Positions 57,442-64,000 of a stretch of DNA of 64,000 bases are shown piece by piece; the first letter of the stretch is position 1, and each line of letters opens with the position of its first letter. The notes under the pieces were generated by a model. It saw nothing but the letters and a program-made list of their open reading frames with translations. It was not told the DNA's origin and did not search any database. Position numbers and translations under genes: made by a program. Source of the stretch: CAXTKD01 sp964244885 (GTDB lineage Bacteria; Pseudomonadota; Alphaproteobacteria; Sphingomonadales; Sphingomonadaceae); NCBI GenBank assembly GCA_964244885.1, contig CAXTKD010000009.1, positions 1 to 64,000 of the forward strand, in the 5' to 3' direction.

Positions 57442-57521
57442 TCCGTTCGTCCTGAGCTTGTCGAAAGACGAGTCGCGCCGCCGCGCGAGCCACGTGGTTC
57501 GACAGGCTCACCACGAACGGA
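57442..57521. repeat. Intergenic palindromic repeat, family D copy 2
   Basis: The left arm starts CCGTTCGTCCTGAGCTTGTC and the right arm ends with GGTTCGACAGGCTCACCACG plus AACGG. It is the same repeat type as at 2287-2368. It sits between flhB and the fliD promoter and can fold into a long hairpin. Confidence 0.75.
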
Positions 57522-57567
57522 CGTTTGGAGGTAAATTCCCGCCCCGATCTGTCGTTAACCAGATTGT

Positions 57568-57583
57568 TGGCGCGCATCTTGCG
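57568..57583 (+). promoter_or_regulatory. Sigma-54 promoter of fliD
   Basis: TGGCGCGCATCTTGCG with GG and GC 12 bases apart. It is weaker in the -24 part than the other sites. The predicted start is 57594, giving a normal leader of about 31 bases with CGGAAAG before the fliD ATG. Confidence 0.65.
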
Positions 57584-57624
57584 ATGATCCCGGTGCAACA
57601 GACGCGACGACGGAAAGCCGACGC

Positions 57625-59619
57625 ATGACCACGATCGTCAACACTCTCGGCGCAGGGTCGGGGATCGACACCGACAAGCTGGTGAGCGACCTCGTCGCCG
57701 CCCAGCGCCTCGCCGCCGACAAGGCGCTGACCGCGCGGCGCGACAGCGCGACGGCCAAGATCTCGGCGATCGGCCAGGTGACCTCGACGCTCAGCGCCTT
57801 CTCGACCGCGCTCACCAGCCTCGCGACCGGCGGCACGCTGTCGGCGCAGGCGTCGAGCAGCGACACCGGCGCGGTCGCCGCCGCCTTCACCAACGGCGCT
57901 GCGCCGCTCAACAGCGCGCTCGAGATCAGGCGGCTGGCGTCTTCGCAGACGTTATCTTCCACCCCGATCGCCGACGCCACGGCTGCGGTGGGGCAGGGGA
58001 CGCTCACGTTCACCTTCGGCGCGGTCACCTCGGCGGGCGGCGCTGCGACGGCCTTCACCGCCAACACGCCGGCCTCCTCCTTCACCGTCACCATCGGCCC
58101 GGGTGACGACAGCCTGGCCGGCGTCGCGAGCGCGATCAACGCCGCCAAGGGCGGGGTGACCGCGACGGTCGTCAGGGATTCGGGCGGCTCGCGCCTCCTG
58201 CTCAAGGGCGCGACCGGCGCGACGCAGGGCTTTACCGTCACCGCCGACGCGCCGCTGAGCGAATTCGCTTTCGGCGTCGGCCAGACGGGAATGAGCGTCG
58301 CGGCCGATGCGCTGAACGCCCAGCTGGTGCTCGACGGCGTGCCGGTCGAATCGCCGTCGAACACCGTCACCGACCTCATTCCGGGCGTGAAGCTGGATCT
58401 GAAGAAGGCGCAGGTCGGCACGACCGTCGCGCTGACCTCGTCGCGCGACACCGCGGCGCTGAGCGACGCCGTCAGCGCCTATGTCGACGCCTATAACCAG
58501 GTGCAGAGCATCCTGACCGCGCTGACCAAGGCGCCGAGCGACGCGGATTCGACCGACGGCGGCGCGCTCCGCGCCGAATCGTCGATCCGCACCTTGCAGG
58601 GCCGCCTGAAGGCGCTGACCTCGACCAGGCTGCTGCCGACCGGCAACGGCCCGTCGAGCCTCGCCGAGATCGGAGTCAAGACCAACCGCGACGGCACGCT
58701 GTCGATCGACAGCGCCGCGCTGTCGAAGGCGGTCGCCGCCGACCCCGACCGCATCGAGCTGCTGCTGACCGCGAGCCAGTCGAGCAGCTCGCCGCTCGTC
58801 GCCATCGGCAGCGCCAGCGGCGCGGTGAAGTCCGGCACCTACGCCATCACCGATATCGTCGCCGCGACCGCCGGGACCGCGGCGGCCGGGGTCGCCCCAG
58901 CCGCATTCGACACGCCGGTCACCATCGATGCCACCAACCAGATTCTCCGCCTGACGGTCGACGGCAAGTCGACGCTCGACGTGCTCATCCCGGCGGGCGA
59001 CTATGCCGATGGCGCCAGCCTCGCGGTGGCGATGCAGGCCGCGATCAACGCCGATGCCAATCTGACGGCGTTCGGCAAGTCGTTGACCGTCGGGTGGACC
59101 GGCACCGGCTTCTCGCTCGCATCGAAGGCGATCGGCGGCGGCTCGCTGGTCTCGGTCGACACGATGTCGCCCGACCTCGTCACCCGCCTCGGGCTGGGGG
59201 CGTGGACCAACACCAACGGCACCAATGTCTCGGGCAAGATCAACGGCGTCGCGGCGACGGGCATCGACGACCGGCTGATCGCGCCGCCGACCGCTGGCGC
59301 CGGGCTCGTCCTGCTGGTCCGACCCGGCGCGACGGCGGCGACGGTCAACGTCAACGGCGGCATCACCGGCGCGATGGCGGACATCTATTCGTCGCTCGCG
59401 ACGGGGGACGGCGCGCTCGCCAGCGCGCTCGCCCGCATCACCAAGGAGCAGACGGCGATCGCCGCCGATAGCGCCAAGGTCGACGCCAAGTCGGCGTCGA
59501 TGAAGGACACGCTGACCAGGCAATTCGCGGCGATGGAGGCGGCGGTCGCCGCGTTCAAGTCGACGCAGGATTTCCTCGAGCAGCAGATCGACGCGTGGAA
59601 CGCGGCGCGGAGCAACTAG
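57625..59619 (+). CDS. fliD: Flagellar filament cap protein FliD
   Basis: FliD (HAP2) caps the filament and helps flagellin fold. The 664-residue protein is longer than E. coli FliD (468). It has FliD_N (GAGSGIDTDKLVSDLVAAQR), a central domain and FliD_C (VSAYVDAYNQVQSILTALTK near residue 285; ALARITKEQTAIAADSAKVD, then a coiled-coil end). The extra length lies in a beta-rich part between two halves of the C-terminal domain. fliS follows one base after. Confidence 0.94.
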   Translation: MTTIVNTLGAGSGIDTDKLVSDLVAAQRLAADKALTARRDSATAKISAIGQVTSTLSAFSTALTSLATGGTLSAQASSSDTGAVAAAFTNGAAPLNSALEIRRLASSQTLSSTPIADATAAVGQGTLTFTFGAVTSAGGAATAFTANTPASSFTVTIGPGDDSLAGVASAINAAKGGVTATVVRDSGGSRLLLKGATGATQGFTVTADAPLSEFAFGVGQTGMSVAADALNAQLVLDGVPVESPSNTVTDLIPGVKLDLKKAQVGTTVALTSSRDTAALSDAVSAYVDAYNQVQSILTALTKAPSDADSTDGGALRAESSIRTLQGRLKALTSTRLLPTGNGPSSLAEIGVKTNRDGTLSIDSAALSKAVAADPDRIELLLTASQSSSSPLVAIGSASGAVKSGTYAITDIVAATAGTAAAGVAPAAFDTPVTIDATNQILRLTVDGKSTLDVLIPAGDYADGASLAVAMQAAINADANLTAFGKSLTVGWTGTGFSLASKAIGGGSLVSVDTMSPDLVTRLGLGAWTNTNGTNVSGKINGVAATGIDDRLIAPPTAGAGLVLLVRPGATAATVNVNGGITGAMADIYSSLATGDGALASALARITKEQTAIAADSAKVDAKSASMKDTLTRQFAAMEAAVAAFKSTQDFLEQQIDAWNAARSN

Positions 59620-59620
59620 C

Positions 59621-59992
59621 ATGAGCAGCGCGGCCCAGGCCTATGGCGGCATCGACCTTCGCGGACGGGTGGAGACGGCGACTCCGCACGGCCTCGTCCA
59701 GCTGCTGTTCGACGAGCTGCTGGCGACGATGCGGCAGGCCGAGCTGTGCATCCGCAACAAGGACCGGACACGCAAGAGCGAGCGGGTGACGCGCGCTCTG
59801 ACCATCCTGCACGGCCTCGAAGCCAATCTCGATCACGCGCGCGGCGGCGATCTCGCCGGCCATCTGTCGAGCGTCTACCGCCAGGCACGCGCCGACATCA
59901 CCGCCGCCAGCCGCCTCGAGGACGCCGACCGCGCGAAAAGCGCGAGCCTGCTGATCGCCGAGATCGCCGGCGCCTGGCGCGCCATCGCATGA
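59621..59992 (+). CDS. fliS: Flagellin export chaperone FliS
   Basis: FliS binds unfolded flagellin. The 123-residue protein has the FliS pattern TATPHGLVQLLFDELLATMR-like (written here as VETATPHGLVQLLFDELLAT) and SERVTRALTILHGLEANLDH. It overlaps the following small gene by four bases, and the order fliD-fliS-fliT is conserved in many bacteria. Confidence 0.92.
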   Translation: MSSAAQAYGGIDLRGRVETATPHGLVQLLFDELLATMRQAELCIRNKDRTRKSERVTRALTILHGLEANLDHARGGDLAGHLSSVYRQARADITAASRLEDADRAKSASLLIAEIAGAWRAIA

Positions 59993-60300
59993 GCACTGCC
60001 GAGCGCCTCGCCGCCGATCTGGCGCGGGTCGGCATCGAGCAGGCCGAAGCGGCGGCGCGCGCCGACTGGGAGGCGGTCGGCCGCCACGACCAGGTGCGGC
60101 GCGTGTTGCTGGAGACGCTGCGGAAATTGAACGTCGAGGATTCGGAGCCCGTGCGCGCCTCGCTCGCCGAGGCGCAGGCGGCGTCGCTGATGGTCGATCA
60201 GGCGTATCGCGCGGCGCGTCCGGCGCTCAGCTCCGAGCTCCGCCGGGAAAAGCTCGGGACGGCGGCCGGCAAAGCCTATGAGCTGGCGGGATCCAATTGA
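59989..60300 (+). CDS. FliT-like flagellar chaperone
   Basis: A 103-residue helical protein after fliS, in the position of FliT, the FliD export chaperone. It is alanine- and arginine-rich with two or three long helices (RLAADLARVGIEQAEAAARA; VRRVLLETLRKLN). Sequence similarity to known FliT is too weak to prove the call. The start overlaps the fliS stop (ATGA). Confidence 0.6.
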   Translation: MSTAERLAADLARVGIEQAEAAARADWEAVGRHDQVRRVLLETLRKLNVEDSEPVRASLAEAQAASLMVDQAYRAARPALSSELRREKLGTAAGKAYELAGSN

Positions 60301-60405
60301 CAATTACAACCCGTTGGGTTATACACACCTCCGAAAATCGATTCGTTGAGGATGCAAGTGACCGCTTCAAACTGAAAAACGCCGGTTTCCGGTAACTTTG
60401 GTAAC

Positions 60406-61515
60406 TTAGGCCGCCATCGAGCGCTGGATGCCGTACTTCCGCATCTTCTCGATCAGCGTCGTGCGCTGCAGCCCGAGCAGCCGGGCGGCGTCGCTGATGA
60501 CGTTGCCGGCGCGGTCGAGCGCGGCATGGATGTAATTCTGCTCGAGGTCGGACAGCAGCATCTTGAGATCGCAGCCGCCGCCCGCGATCGCCGCCTCGGC
60601 ATCCTGGGCGGGCGACGCGGTGAAGGCAGCGATCTCGGCCGTCGCCTCCCACAAAGCCTGCGCTTCCTGGACCGGCTGCGGGCCGGCGCCGGCGCGGCGG
60701 AGGAGGGCGTAGGTCGCCTCGGCGCCGATCACCTCGCCCGGATGAAGGATCGCGGCGCGCTCGATGATGTTGCGCAGCTCGCGAACGTTGCCGGGCCAGT
60801 CGTGGCCGGCGAGCGCCGCCATCGCGGACGGCGCGAAGCGCACCGTCGCGCCGGCGTCCGTCAGGCGGCGGGCGAAATGCTGGACGAGCTCGGGAATGTC
60901 CTCGCGCCGCTCGGCGAGCGACGGCAGGCGGAGCGGGAAGACGCCCAGACGGTAGAACAGGTCCTCGCGAAAGCGCCCGTCCTCGATCGCCTTCTCCAGG
61001 TCCTTGTGGGTCGCCGAGACGACTCGGGTGTCGACGGCGAGCGTGCGGTTCGATCCGACTCGCTCGATCTGGCGCTCCTCGAGGACGCGCAGCAGCTTGA
61101 CCTGCATGTCGGCGGGCATGTCGCCGATCTCGTCGAGGAAGATGGTGCCCCCGTCCGCCGCCTCGAAGCGCCCCTTGCGCTGCTGGATGGCGCCGGTGAA
61201 CGAGCCCTTCTCGTGCCCGAACAGCTCGGACTCGAGGAGGTCGCGCGGGATCGCGCCGCAGTTCACCGCGACGAAATTGGCCTGGGCGCGGGACGAGGCG
61301 GCGTGGATACCGCGCGCCACCACTTCCTTGCCTGAGCCCGAGGGCCCGCTGACCAGCACCGAGGCGTTGGACCGCGCGACCTGGCCGATCAGCTTGCGGA
61401 CATCGCGCATCGCGGGTCCGGAGCCGATCAGGCTCGCGTCGATCGGCGAACGGCGGGGCATCTCCACCACCGTCGCGGCCGCCTCGTCGTCGTTCGCCAA
61501 TGCCAGATGCGTCAT
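60406..61515 (-). CDS. Sigma-54-dependent flagellar activator (FlrC/FlbD-like, no receiver domain)
   Basis: A 369-residue enhancer-binding protein. It has the AAA+ domain with Walker A SGPSGSGKEVVARG, the sigma-54 contact loop as GSFTGA rather than the usual GAFTGA (in FGHEKGSFTGAIQQRKG), and Walker B GGTIFLDEIGDMP. A Fis-type HTH ends it (DAARLLGLQRTTLIEKMRKY). No receiver or GAF domain precedes the AAA+ part; only about 40 residues do. The start at 61515 has GGGG upstream. It is the likely activator of the six sigma-54 sites here. Confidence 0.92.
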   Translation of the reverse strand: MTHLALANDDEAAATVVEMPRRSPIDASLIGSGPAMRDVRKLIGQVARSNASVLVSGPSGSGKEVVARGIHAASSRAQANFVAVNCGAIPRDLLESELFGHEKGSFTGAIQQRKGRFEAADGGTIFLDEIGDMPADMQVKLLRVLEERQIERVGSNRTLAVDTRVVSATHKDLEKAIEDGRFREDLFYRLGVFPLRLPSLAERREDIPELVQHFARRLTDAGATVRFAPSAMAALAGHDWPGNVRELRNIIERAAILHPGEVIGAEATYALLRRAGAGPQPVQEAQALWEATAEIAAFTASPAQDAEAAIAGGGCDLKMLLSDLEQNYIHAALDRAGNVISDAARLLGLQRTTLIEKMRKYGIQRSMAA

Positions 61516-61562
61516 TCTTGGGACCCCACGCTTGCTACGGGAGTCAAAATGCCGACACATGG

Positions 61563-61577
61563 TTAAGGAAGGTTTAC
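61563..61577 (-). promoter_or_regulatory. CtrA-like site before the sigma-54 activator
   Basis: On the plus strand TTAAGGAAGGTTTAC, which is a TTAA-N7-TTAA-type CtrA site with one mismatch. It lies about 50 bases before the activator start. In alphaproteobacteria CtrA often tops the flagellar cascade. It is a short motif, so chance is possible. Confidence 0.35.
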
Positions 61578-61724
61578 GCCGTTCGTTAATAACGACACGG
61601 CTTTCCAGAGCTTTAGCGCGCCGGTTCCCGAGTTTGAGCCAATCCGGAGACATAAGCCCGGATAGTCTTCATTTCGGCCCAACTGCGAGTGAGCATGGGG
61701 CGCGTCGCGCTCTATCGTCGCGCC

Positions 61725-62255
61725 ATGACCGAACCGAGCGGCTCCGATCGCGCCTATCCGCCCTCAGCCGATCTTCCCCACCCCAGCATCGACCTGTCGG
61801 AGGTCAGCCGGCGTCTCGACGATATCGCCACGGTGCTCTCGGCCTGGATCCGGCGCAACGCCCAGGGCGACCAGGTTTCGCTGGAGACGATCGGCTGGTC
61901 GGAGCTCGACGCCCCGGCGACCGCGCGGAGCATCCGGACGCTCATCCGCCACCGCCGCGACCGCATGCGCTTCTTCCCGCCCGAGCTGTTCGCCGATCCG
62001 GCGTGGGACATCCTGCTCGATCTCGCGGCGGCGCGGCTCGAGGGCAGCTCGGTGCCGATCTCCAGCCTGTGCATTGCGGCGAACGTCCCGACCACCACCG
62101 CGCTCCGCTGGATTGCCACGATGGTCGACATCGGCCTGCTCGCCCGGCGCGCCGATCCGCTCGACCGGCGGCGTATCTATGTCGATCTGACGGCCGCGGG
62201 CTGGGACCGCATGACCGACTATTTCGCCAGCCAGACGGCGATCGCGCGGTCCTAG
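61725..62255 (+). CDS. MarR-like winged-helix protein
   Basis: A 176-residue protein (from the ATG at 61725; starts at 61689 or 61695 are also possible) with a winged-helix region of MarR type near residues 100-165 (SSVPISSLCIAANVPTTTAL, then RWIATMVDIGLLARRADPLD). Its N-terminal half has a helical LSEVSRRLDDIATVLSAWIR stretch. It would be a DNA-binding regulator; its targets are unknown. It converges on the gene at 62252, overlapping by 4 bases. Confidence 0.68.
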   Translation: MTEPSGSDRAYPPSADLPHPSIDLSEVSRRLDDIATVLSAWIRRNAQGDQVSLETIGWSELDAPATARSIRTLIRHRRDRMRFFPPELFADPAWDILLDLAAARLEGSSVPISSLCIAANVPTTTALRWIATMVDIGLLARRADPLDRRRIYVDLTAAGWDRMTDYFASQTAIARS

Positions 62256-62776
62256 GCGGCGCGGCGCGCGAACAGCATCGAAACTTCGGCGGCGCTCGGC
62301 CGACGCGCGCCGGCGTGGACCAGCGAGTCGAGCGTCGCCAGCCGGCGGCGGACGTCCGACGCGAGATGGCGGGCGAGCGGGGCGATCGAGGCGTGCGCGC
62401 CGGCGCGGCGGCAGGCGGCGATGAAGGCGGCGCCGGCGGTGACGAGCGCCGCGAGCTCGCCGGCGAGCGAGTCGAGGCGGCGGCGCTCGCCACGCGGCGC
62501 CAGCCTGTAGGAGCGGACAATATGCAGCCGTTCGGCGAGTCGCCCGGCGGCGAAATGCGCCGCGTAGCCGCGCGGCTGCCAGTCGAGCAACTCGTCGACC
62601 GCGAAGGCGTCCTCGGCGGAGACGCAGTCGAGCAGCATCACCACTTCGTTGAACTGATTGAGGAAATCCGACGCGAAGCCGCTGTCGCGGTCGATTCCCG
62701 ACACGAGTCGCGGATAGCGGGGCGGGAGCGGAGTGCCGGAGCCCGTCCCGGCGGCAGGAATCGCTGCGCTTTCCAT
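62252..62776 (-). CDS. Protein of unknown function beside the flagellar regulators
   Basis: A 174-residue protein not recognised. It is rich in alanine, arginine and leucine, with a helical middle (LNQFNEVVMLLDCVSAEDAF; GELAALVTAGAAFIAACRRA) and no signal peptide or membrane helix. It has no close neighbours on its strand. It might be a flagellar or regulatory partner, but nothing in the sequence proves it. Confidence 0.6.
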   Translation of the reverse strand: MESAAIPAAGTGSGTPLPPRYPRLVSGIDRDSGFASDFLNQFNEVVMLLDCVSAEDAFAVDELLDWQPRGYAAHFAAGRLAERLHIVRSYRLAPRGERRRLDSLAGELAALVTAGAAFIAACRRAGAHASIAPLARHLASDVRRRLATLDSLVHAGARRPSAAEVSMLFARRAA

Positions 62777-63134
62777 CGGCGGAGTTTTAGCCGCGGGCGG
62801 TAAAGACCTTCTTAATTTGAAAACCTATCATTTTTTTGCATTGCAATATGCTCTGCTGCGGTGCACAAAGGCCTTCGCCGATATGGCGATCCTCCCCAAG
62901 GATTTACTCGGGGCCGGTTTCGAAAGAAGCCGGCCCCTTTTCTATGGCGCGCGGCGCATCTGTTGCGGCGCGGCAACGATTGGCGTCTCTCGCGGTCTTT
63001 TCGTGAAAGGCTCTTGTGCGGTGCAGCGTAATCGCGCATTTTGATTGCGGGGTGAAAAGCCCCCAATAAGCGGCCGGCAACGATCCGTCCGCCCCCGAGC
63101 GAGCATCGGACCAGGATTTCTGGAAGGATCGGGC
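62777..63134. other. 358-base gap with regulatory-looking motifs, no gene seen
   Basis: No convincing coding frame. It contains an AT-rich stretch with TTGCATTGCAA (62836-62846), two direct copies of TGCGGTGCA (62857-62865 and 63017-63025), and a GC-rich hairpin with GAAA loop and T-run at 62910-62943. A small RNA ending at that hairpin is possible. The GGTGCA cores recall half sites of nitrogen regulator NtrC. Confidence 0.55.
62910..62943 (+). terminator. Intrinsic-terminator-like hairpin in the gap before torF
   Basis: An 8-bp GC stem (GGGGCCGG / CCGGCCCC), extended by U-A and C-G pairs to a GAAA tetraloop, then TTTTCT. No gene on the plus strand ends close to it, so it could end a short untranslated RNA or act as an attenuator before the TorF-like gene. 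Confidence 0.6.
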
Positions 63135-63866
63135 ATGAAGTTCATCAATCTGGCGCTGGCCACGCTGTTGGCCACGAGCGCCGGCGCGGCTCTGGCGCAG
63201 GACGCCCCGGCGCCGGCGTTCACCATCACCGGCAGCGCGGCGCTGGTTTCGGACTATCGCTTCCGCGGCGCGAGCCAGACCAACGAGCATGGCACGGTCC
63301 AGGGCTCGATCAACCTCAACCACGAATCGGGCTTCTACGTCGGCACCTGGGCGTCGTCGATCGAGCTCGCGGGCTACGGCGGGACCGAGGTCGATCTCTA
63401 CGGCGGCTGGCGCCACACCTTCGACGGCACAACCTTCGATGTCGGCGCGCTCTATTACTATTATCCCGGCGGCGGCTCGGCCGACACCGACTTCCTCGAG
63501 CCCTACGCCTCGGTCACGCACGCGTTCGGCCCGGTCACGGCGAAGCTCGGCGCGGCCTACGCGTTCGACCAGAAGGGCACGGGCAGCGAGAGCAACGTCT
63601 ACGGCTACGGCGAACTGGCGTTCGCGATCCCCAACACGCCGGTGACCGTCAAGGGCCACCTCGGCTATTCCGACGGCAAGGGCTTCCTCGCCGGCGGCGA
63701 TCACTATCTGGACTATTCGTTCGGCGCGGACTTCGTCTGGAAGAACCTGACGTTCAACGTGTCCTACGTCGACACCGACCTGAGCAGCGGCAGCACCGGC
63801 GCCGGCATCCTCGGGCCGTCCAACGTCGACTCGACGGTGCTGTTCTCGCTCACCGCCGCGTTCTGA
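63135..63866 (+). CDS. TorF-family putative porin
   Basis: A 243-residue outer-membrane protein with a signal peptide (NLALATLLATSAGAALAQDA) and the TorF pattern: the GSAALVSDYRFRGASQTNEH opening, alternating beta strands with aromatic girdles (GTEVDLYGGWRHTFDGTTFD), and a C-terminal phenylalanine (LFSLTAAF) typical of barrels. In sphingomonads this type often stands next to glnK-amtB. The ATG at 63135 has GGAAGGA about 8 bases upstream. Confidence 0.88.
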   Translation: MKFINLALATLLATSAGAALAQDAPAPAFTITGSAALVSDYRFRGASQTNEHGTVQGSINLNHESGFYVGTWASSIELAGYGGTEVDLYGGWRHTFDGTTFDVGALYYYYPGGGSADTDFLEPYASVTHAFGPVTAKLGAAYAFDQKGTGSESNVYGYGELAFAIPNTPVTVKGHLGYSDGKGFLAGGDHYLDYSFGADFVWKNLTFNVSYVDTDLSSGSTGAGILGPSNVDSTVLFSLTAAF

Positions 63867-63880
63867 TTAAGCTAGGCTCG

Positions 63881-63915
63881 AAAAACCTCCCCCGCTCCGG
63901 CGGGGGAGGTTTTTC
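63881..63915 (+). terminator. Intrinsic terminator of the TorF-like gene
   Basis: AAAAACCTCCCCCGC and its complement form a 15-bp stem with a 4-base loop TCCG, followed by TTTTTC. This is a textbook bidirectional terminator 15 bases after the stop codon. Downstream to the window end (63916-64000) nothing was recognised. Confidence 0.95.
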
Positions 63916-64000
63916 TTTGGAGGTTTTCTGCCGTTGATGTCGGCTATTGGGTGGTTTGCGGTCCGGCCGCTTTCGAGCAGAACGAGCGTTAGCTATCGAC

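Noticed and set aside
1..64000. CRISPR arrays, prophage or restriction systems
   Set aside because: No regularly spaced repeats, phage structural genes or nuclease/methylase motifs were seen; the holin-X-like gene has no phage neighbours.

Overview
The window is about 64 kb of high-GC DNA from an alphaproteobacterium. The best guess is a sphingomonad (Sphingomonas or a relative). This rests on family-level signs: a pyruvate dehydrogenase E1-beta subunit with its own N-terminal lipoyl domain, a PEPxxWA-type C-terminal sorting signal, a TorF-type outer-membrane protein, eno next to an ftsB-like gene, and flagellar genes in alphaproteobacterial style. No rRNA, tRNA or CRISPR array was seen.

Layout. 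(1) 1-7.6 kb, housekeeping: the 3' half of carB, greA, a rhomboid protease, a DUF4170 protein, an MlaC-like periplasmic protein, three envelope-stress-like genes (YqjD-, YqjE- and DUF3618-like), eno and ftsB. (2) 7.7-13.3 kb: the pyruvate dehydrogenase operon pdhA-pdhB-pdhC-lpdA, then a YjbR/MmcQ gene broken by a one-base frameshift. (3) 13.4-18.5 kb: cytochrome c maturation genes ccmF-ccmG-ccmH-ccmI and an aldo/keto reductase. (4) 18.5-32.5 kb and 37.4-60.3 kb: a nearly complete flagellar regulon with motor (motAB), rod/hook/filament (flgBCDEFGHIJKL, fliC, fliD), export gate and ATPase (flhAB, fliOPQR, fliHIJ), MS- and C-ring (fliEFGMN), chaperones (flgN, fliS, fliT-like, flgA), length control (fliK), placement (flhF, flhG) and regulators (fliA, flgM, a sigma-54 activator). 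(5) 32.5-37.4 kb: an accessory island that splits the flagellar genes. It holds a regulator/membrane-protein pair, a 2.9-kb IS1595-type element with four uncharacterised passenger genes between 39-bp terminal inverted repeats, a PEP-CTERM protein and a DUF3052 protein. (6) 60.4-64 kb: the sigma-54 activator, two unknown proteins, a regulatory-looking gap and a TorF-like protein with a strong terminator.

Regulation visible in the DNA. Six good sigma-54 promoters (TGGCAC-N5-TTGC type) lie before flgB, flgA, the transglycosylase-flhA operon, fliE, fliK and fliD. Three sigma-28-like promoters (AAA[C/G]CCC or a close variant, N11, G[C/T]CGT[T/A]ACTC) lie before motA, the flgP/flgT-like pair and fliC. 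The expected order is sigma-54 activator, then hook/basal-body operons, then FliA/FlgM-controlled filament and motor genes. At flgA, fliE and fliK the sigma-54 sites sit so close to the start codon that nearly leaderless mRNAs are predicted.

Most unusual feature. Seven related GC-rich palindromic elements lie inside, or at the very start of, protein-coding genes: pdhB, pdhC, flgH, flhF, fliI, fliK and fliP. In each the reading frame stays open through the palindrome, adding roughly 30-45 Pro/Ser/Gly/Glu/Arg-rich residues to linkers or N-termini. Other palindromic repeats occupy gaps between genes.
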